Notes under the pieces: model-generated
The model's database searches: none
Seen by the model: the letters and a program-made list of their open reading frames with translations, nothing else
Told to the model about the DNA's origin: nothing
NCBI RefSeq assembly: GCF_900102085.1
Contig: NZ_FMVM01000001.1
Location: 434,001-498,000, forward strand
Reading direction: 5' to 3'
DNA: 64,000 nucleotides
DNA from: Paenibacillus polysaccharolyticus
Lineage (GTDB): Bacteria > Bacillota > Bacilli > Paenibacillales > Paenibacillaceae
Translations under genes and position numbers: made by a program
Part shown: positions 61,239-64,000 of the stretch, one piece after another
How the letters are laid out: every line of letters begins with the position of its first letter
Numbering within the stretch: position 1 is the first letter of the stretch

Positions 61239-63575
61239 CTAGCGTTGCTGCTCCCGGTACTTGCCGGGAGTTGTTCCTGTTATTTTGCGAAATGTACGGA
61301 TAAAAGCTGTCGGGTTCGTGTAATTTAATTTTTCGGCGATTTCCGATATTTTCAAATCTGTCGTCTGTAGCCACGTTTTGGCTTTTTCCATGCGGTACTC
61401 TGCTAGATATTCGGTAAAATTAACACCCGCTTCCTTCTTGAAGACCCGGCTTAGATAGACCGGATGAAAGTTCAACTCCTCGGCACAAGCCTCCAGTGAT
61501 AAATCCCGATCATACCGTTCCTCGATCAGTCGAATCATCCGGCGGGCGATATTCATATATTGTGACTCCTCTTGTTCCTTCCAGTAACGAATCACAGGCA
61601 GAAATAAACGCTTACGGAACCAACCCGTCATCTCGTCCAGTGTAGATAATTTCAGCAAGTATGCCATGGAAGCTTTCTCACCAAGCACTTCTGCCACATC
61701 TCCGCCCTGCTCTTGCACAAGTTGATATACCCGTGACAATAACTGCACCATGATGACTGGATACTCGCTGAAATGCAGCTTTTTATCCGCAAGTAATCCT
61801 AAATATTGTGTAAAATAGATATCTGTTTTCTCTTCGTCTCCCTGTTTGATCGCTGAAGCCAACTGATCTTCGATCATTCGTAACTGCGTATACAGCGCAG
61901 CTTCCATCTGACCTCTTGGTTGGATGTCCTCATAATGTAAAATAATACGGCTACCCAAGCTGACTCTGCCTTGCAATGCTTCTTTGCTCTCTTGGTAGGC
62001 TCTAGGCGTATCTCCAATGCTGGAATAAGCCCGGCTAATACCTATGCTTACTGGCAGATTCAGATAGGTTACAACCCGTTCACGAATCCAATCGGCCTGT
62101 GTGTGCATCCATTCCTTCAGCTGCATCTCATCACTCAGTTCAGAAGCAAGCACGGTAACCTGCGCATCATCTAGCATGACCGGTGTGAACCGAATCTCGG
62201 AAGGAATCAACTCACCTACCATATTATTGACCGCAAATAGCAATAGATCCCGATCCTGCTCCTCATATCTCGTGCCTTCAAGCGTATCAATCTGAAGCAT
62301 CAGTACGCCCAGATGTGACCATCCGGTCGGGAAATCATACAATTCGCCCTGATATCTGAAATCTTCTTCCGATATTTTACCTGTCAGCAGCTTGGTCATG
62401 AAAAACTCCTGAAGATGCACATGTTGCCCCTTCATCTGCTCACGCATCGTTCTCTCCGAACTGAACAGGGTAGACAAGCGTTCCTCAATATAAATAAACT
62501 CATCCTGACGGCGTCCAGCTGGAGGGAGCGGAGAATCTAACCCTTTTGTAAACTGCAACAGTCTAGAGATTGGTGAGTACATACGCCGGCTACCGTAGAT
62601 GGCCACGAGCCCTGTCACCAATAACATGATTAACGTCGCCACACCGGTCACCACTGCGATTTTTTGCGACTGGGCTGTAATCTGTCCAAGCGAAACAACC
62701 GATACGTATAACCAGCCGTTTAGCGGAGACTGCCTGTAGCTGACGGCTACGGGTTTGCCCTCCACTTCTGCGCTGTAAAAACCTTGTGCTTCCCCCGTTG
62801 TCTGAACCTTCTCCTGAATGTCCTGGTTGAGCAGATCGTATTTATTTCCATAATTCGTGTCATTCAGAAAGTATTTCTGGTCTTTATCCAGAACGTACAA
62901 ATCACCCGAATTCGGATTCCGGCTCAAAAAGCTGCTCAGTTCTGCATCCGCAATATCAATGACAAGGAACCCTTTCGGTTTCACATTTGTGGGCACCATC
63001 GGAATTTTAAAAACCATGCTGACTACATTATCAGAAGAGATCAAGGTAGGAGCCTGTTCCGTTAAAGCCTCACCCATGCCAGCAGATACAGGCACGCTCT
63101 CTTTGGATGAACTTTTATTCTGAGTCACCCAGAACAAACTGTTGGTGTATGTAAGATAAGTACCGATTCGGTCTCGAATGCTGAAATCATTGATTTTACC
63201 AAATGAACGCATCGATACGACCCAGTCCTGTTCCAGATTTACAAGGTAAGCCTGATCAATACTTGTGACCGCCTGAAGATTGTTAAAACCGGATGTCAAA
63301 TCACGAATTTCTTGAAATTCGCTACTATTCAGCGGTTGCTTCATTGCACGAAGCACCAAAGGTGAATTGACATACTGGATTGAGGACAGTTGTAAACTTC
63401 GTAATACTTGTTCCACTCGCATCTGAGTCTGATGTAGTATCTGAAGATTACTCTCGCGCACTTTCTGTTCGATATCACGCGAGGCAATCGTATACGAGAC
63501 GGAACCAATCACAATGACTGGCAATGCCCCAAGAATCATCGTAAAGCAGAGCAGACGCAGTAGATATTTAGGCAA
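61239..63575 (-). CDS. Membrane-bound AraC family regulator (YtdP/RhgR-like)
   Basis: This protein of about 778 residues has two membrane helices (about 8-30 and 290-312) flanking an extracellular Cache-like sensing region, a cytoplasmic linker, and a C-terminal AraC DNA-binding domain (about 675-775: LSLEACAEELNFHPVYLSRVFKKEAGVNFTEYLAEYRMEKAKTWLQTTDLKISEIAEKLNYTNPTAFIRTFRKITGTTPGKYR). B. subtilis YtdP has the same layout and sits in the rhamnogalacturonan cluster. It is neither kinase nor response regulator, so it may sense and act in one step. ATG 63584 abuts AAGGGAG; TTG 63575, nine bases after it, is the better start. Confidence 0.9.
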   Translation of the reverse strand: MPKYLLRLLCFTMILGALPVIVIGSVSYTIASRDIEQKVRESNLQILHQTQMRVEQVLRSLQLSSIQYVNSPLVLRAMKQPLNSSEFQEIRDLTSGFNNLQAVTSIDQAYLVNLEQDWVVSMRSFGKINDFSIRDRIGTYLTYTNSLFWVTQNKSSSKESVPVSAGMGEALTEQAPTLISSDNVVSMVFKIPMVPTNVKPKGFLVIDIADAELSSFLSRNPNSGDLYVLDKDQKYFLNDTNYGNKYDLLNQDIQEKVQTTGEAQGFYSAEVEGKPVAVSYRQSPLNGWLYVSVVSLGQITAQSQKIAVVTGVATLIMLLVTGLVAIYGSRRMYSPISRLLQFTKGLDSPLPPAGRRQDEFIYIEERLSTLFSSERTMREQMKGQHVHLQEFFMTKLLTGKISEEDFRYQGELYDFPTGWSHLGVLMLQIDTLEGTRYEEQDRDLLLFAVNNMVGELIPSEIRFTPVMLDDAQVTVLASELSDEMQLKEWMHTQADWIRERVVTYLNLPVSIGISRAYSSIGDTPRAYQESKEALQGRVSLGSRIILHYEDIQPRGQMEAALYTQLRMIEDQLASAIKQGDEEKTDIYFTQYLGLLADKKLHFSEYPVIMVQLLSRVYQLVQEQGGDVAEVLGEKASMAYLLKLSTLDEMTGWFRKRLFLPVIRYWKEQEESQYMNIARRMIRLIEERYDRDLSLEACAEELNFHPVYLSRVFKKEAGVNFTEYLAEYRMEKAKTWLQTTDLKISEIAEKLNYTNPTAFIRTFRKITGTTPGKYREQQR

Positions 63576-63678
63576 GAAGAGCATCTCCCTTTTATAAAAA
63601 ATCGCTTACATTGGATTAAATTACTATTGTTATTTTAAAACCCAATCATAATCAAGTCCACATCTTTATTCAGAATTG

Positions 63679-63707
63679 TTGACTTGAAGTGATTTCCAGT
63701 TTATATT
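63679..63707 (+). promoter_or_regulatory. Sigma-A promoter of a plus-strand leader
   Basis: -35 TTGACT (63679-63684), exactly 17 bases, -10 TATATT (63702-63707). Transcription would start near 63714, divergent from the AraC-type regulator. Confidence 0.75.
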
Positions 63708-63742
63708 ACATGTATATTCCTCAGGTCGAAGGAGAGATTTTG

Positions 63743-63766
63743 ATGTCGGTGAGCGTTCTTAACTAA
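63743..63766 (+). CDS. Seven-residue leader peptide ORF
   Basis: This ORF reads MSVSVLN followed by TAA, behind a perfect GAAGGAG with eight bases of spacing (63728-63734). Its last three codons plus stop, GTTCTTAACTAA (63755-63766), are exactly the 5' arm of a 12-bp inverted repeat whose 3' arm lies at 63855-63866. A well-translated short ORF built into a switching hairpin is the pattern of ribosome-stalling attenuators ahead of antibiotic-resistance genes such as erm, cat and ABC-F factors. The regulated gene is beyond the window. Confidence 0.65.
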   Translation: MSVSVLN

Positions 63767-63875
63767 TCAAGTTTCATATTCAGGAGTTTGGCTTTTCATG
63801 ACACTTTTGCCGTCAAGGCATACGTGTGTTTCATGATGCGTCAGATCCCTGTACTTAGTTAAGAACAGCGGAAAT
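63755..63875 (+). promoter_or_regulatory. Attenuator pairing segments
   Basis: GTTCTTAACTAA (63755-63766) pairs perfectly with TTAGTTAAGAAC (63855-63866). Between them a hairpin is closed by TGCC/GGCA and ACAC/GTGT. Immediately after the 3' arm, GCGGAAAT (63868-63875) can pair with ATTTCCGC (63912-63919), which is the 5' side of the terminator, and so prevent its formation. Confidence 0.6.
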
Positions 63876-63911
63876 CAAACATCGCCTCCGGGATTGCCTA
63901 TGTCCGGGTCT

Positions 63912-63945
63912 ATTTCCGCGCTGTGTTCAGCGCGGATTTTTTTTT
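63912..63945 (+). terminator. Leader terminator (attenuator)
   Basis: TCCGCGCTG-TGTT-CAGCGCGGA (63915-63936) is a 9-bp GC-rich perfect stem followed by nine T bases. It ends a transcript that starts only about 220 bases upstream, before any gene. Confidence 0.85.
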
Positions 63946-64000
63946 GTATAGACCCTCTTTATGGACTCTGCTTTCCCATACGTTCAGGGCGGAGAATGAC

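Overview
The window looks like chromosomal DNA of a Paenibacillus-type Firmicute (Bacillales, Paenibacillaceae). The evidence is consistent AGGAGG-type ribosome binding sites, TTG and GTG starts, an S-layer-homology protein next to a DUF5704 protein, YesM/YesN-type regulators, CcpA-type cre sites, tandem type I pullulanases and a CotSA-like glycosyltransferase. No rRNA, tRNA, prophage, insertion sequence or CRISPR array was seen. Most genes lie on the minus strand.

Layout. 1-5.5 kb (minus): a second sliding-clamp (DnaN-like) gene cut by the window edge, a DUF1361 membrane protein, two GNAT acetyltransferases, a cytosine-deaminase-like amidohydrolase, and the alkylation-repair genes ogt and alkD. 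5.6-7 kb: mgtE. 7-15.5 kb (minus): a sugar module, made of a sensing cluster (binding protein, YesM-type kinase, YesN-type regulator) and a transport cluster (binding lipoprotein, twin-cassette ATPase, permease). Each cluster has its own cre site. 15.7-24.7 kb: LysE exporter plus AraC regulator, a TIMP-like secreted protein, a PAP2 phosphatase, a 6-phospho-beta-glucosidase divergent from an apparently leaderless WYL regulator, a methyltransferase, an SMI1-like protein, and two unknown proteins that share a beta-rich domain. 24.65-25.69 kb is a gene-free stretch with several kinds of repeat, including a symmetric nested palindrome.

25.7-34.2 kb: an HTH-TPR regulator divergent from fabV, a small basic protein, an ECF-like sigma factor with a long C-terminal extension, a membrane-anchored Mrr-like nuclease, a secreted beta-propeller protein, msrA and a GlsB-type membrane protein. 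34.5-38.9 kb: rtcB overlapping an AAA ATPase gene, behind a leader with a small ORF, competing hairpins and a terminator; then a TerC-family transporter behind a yybP-ykoY manganese riboswitch. 38.9-43.5 kb: DUF3817 protein, CotSA-like glycosyltransferase, WYL regulator with a HIRAN protein, a hypothetical protein and ribosomal protein L25. 43.8-54.4 kb: two pullulanases, the DUF5704 protein and the SLH protein.

54.7-63.6 kb is a rhamnogalacturonan-oligosaccharide operon matching the B. subtilis yteP-ytcP-ytcQ-yteR/ytdP set: an AraC-type membrane regulator, two permeases, a binding lipoprotein, a GH105 hydrolase and a second binding lipoprotein. The last 320 bases carry a plus-strand leader with a clear promoter, a seven-residue ORF whose 3' end pairs with a downstream copy, and a terminator with a competing antiterminator segment. 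The gene it controls lies beyond the window. This leader and the rtcB leader are the best candidates here for undescribed regulatory systems.
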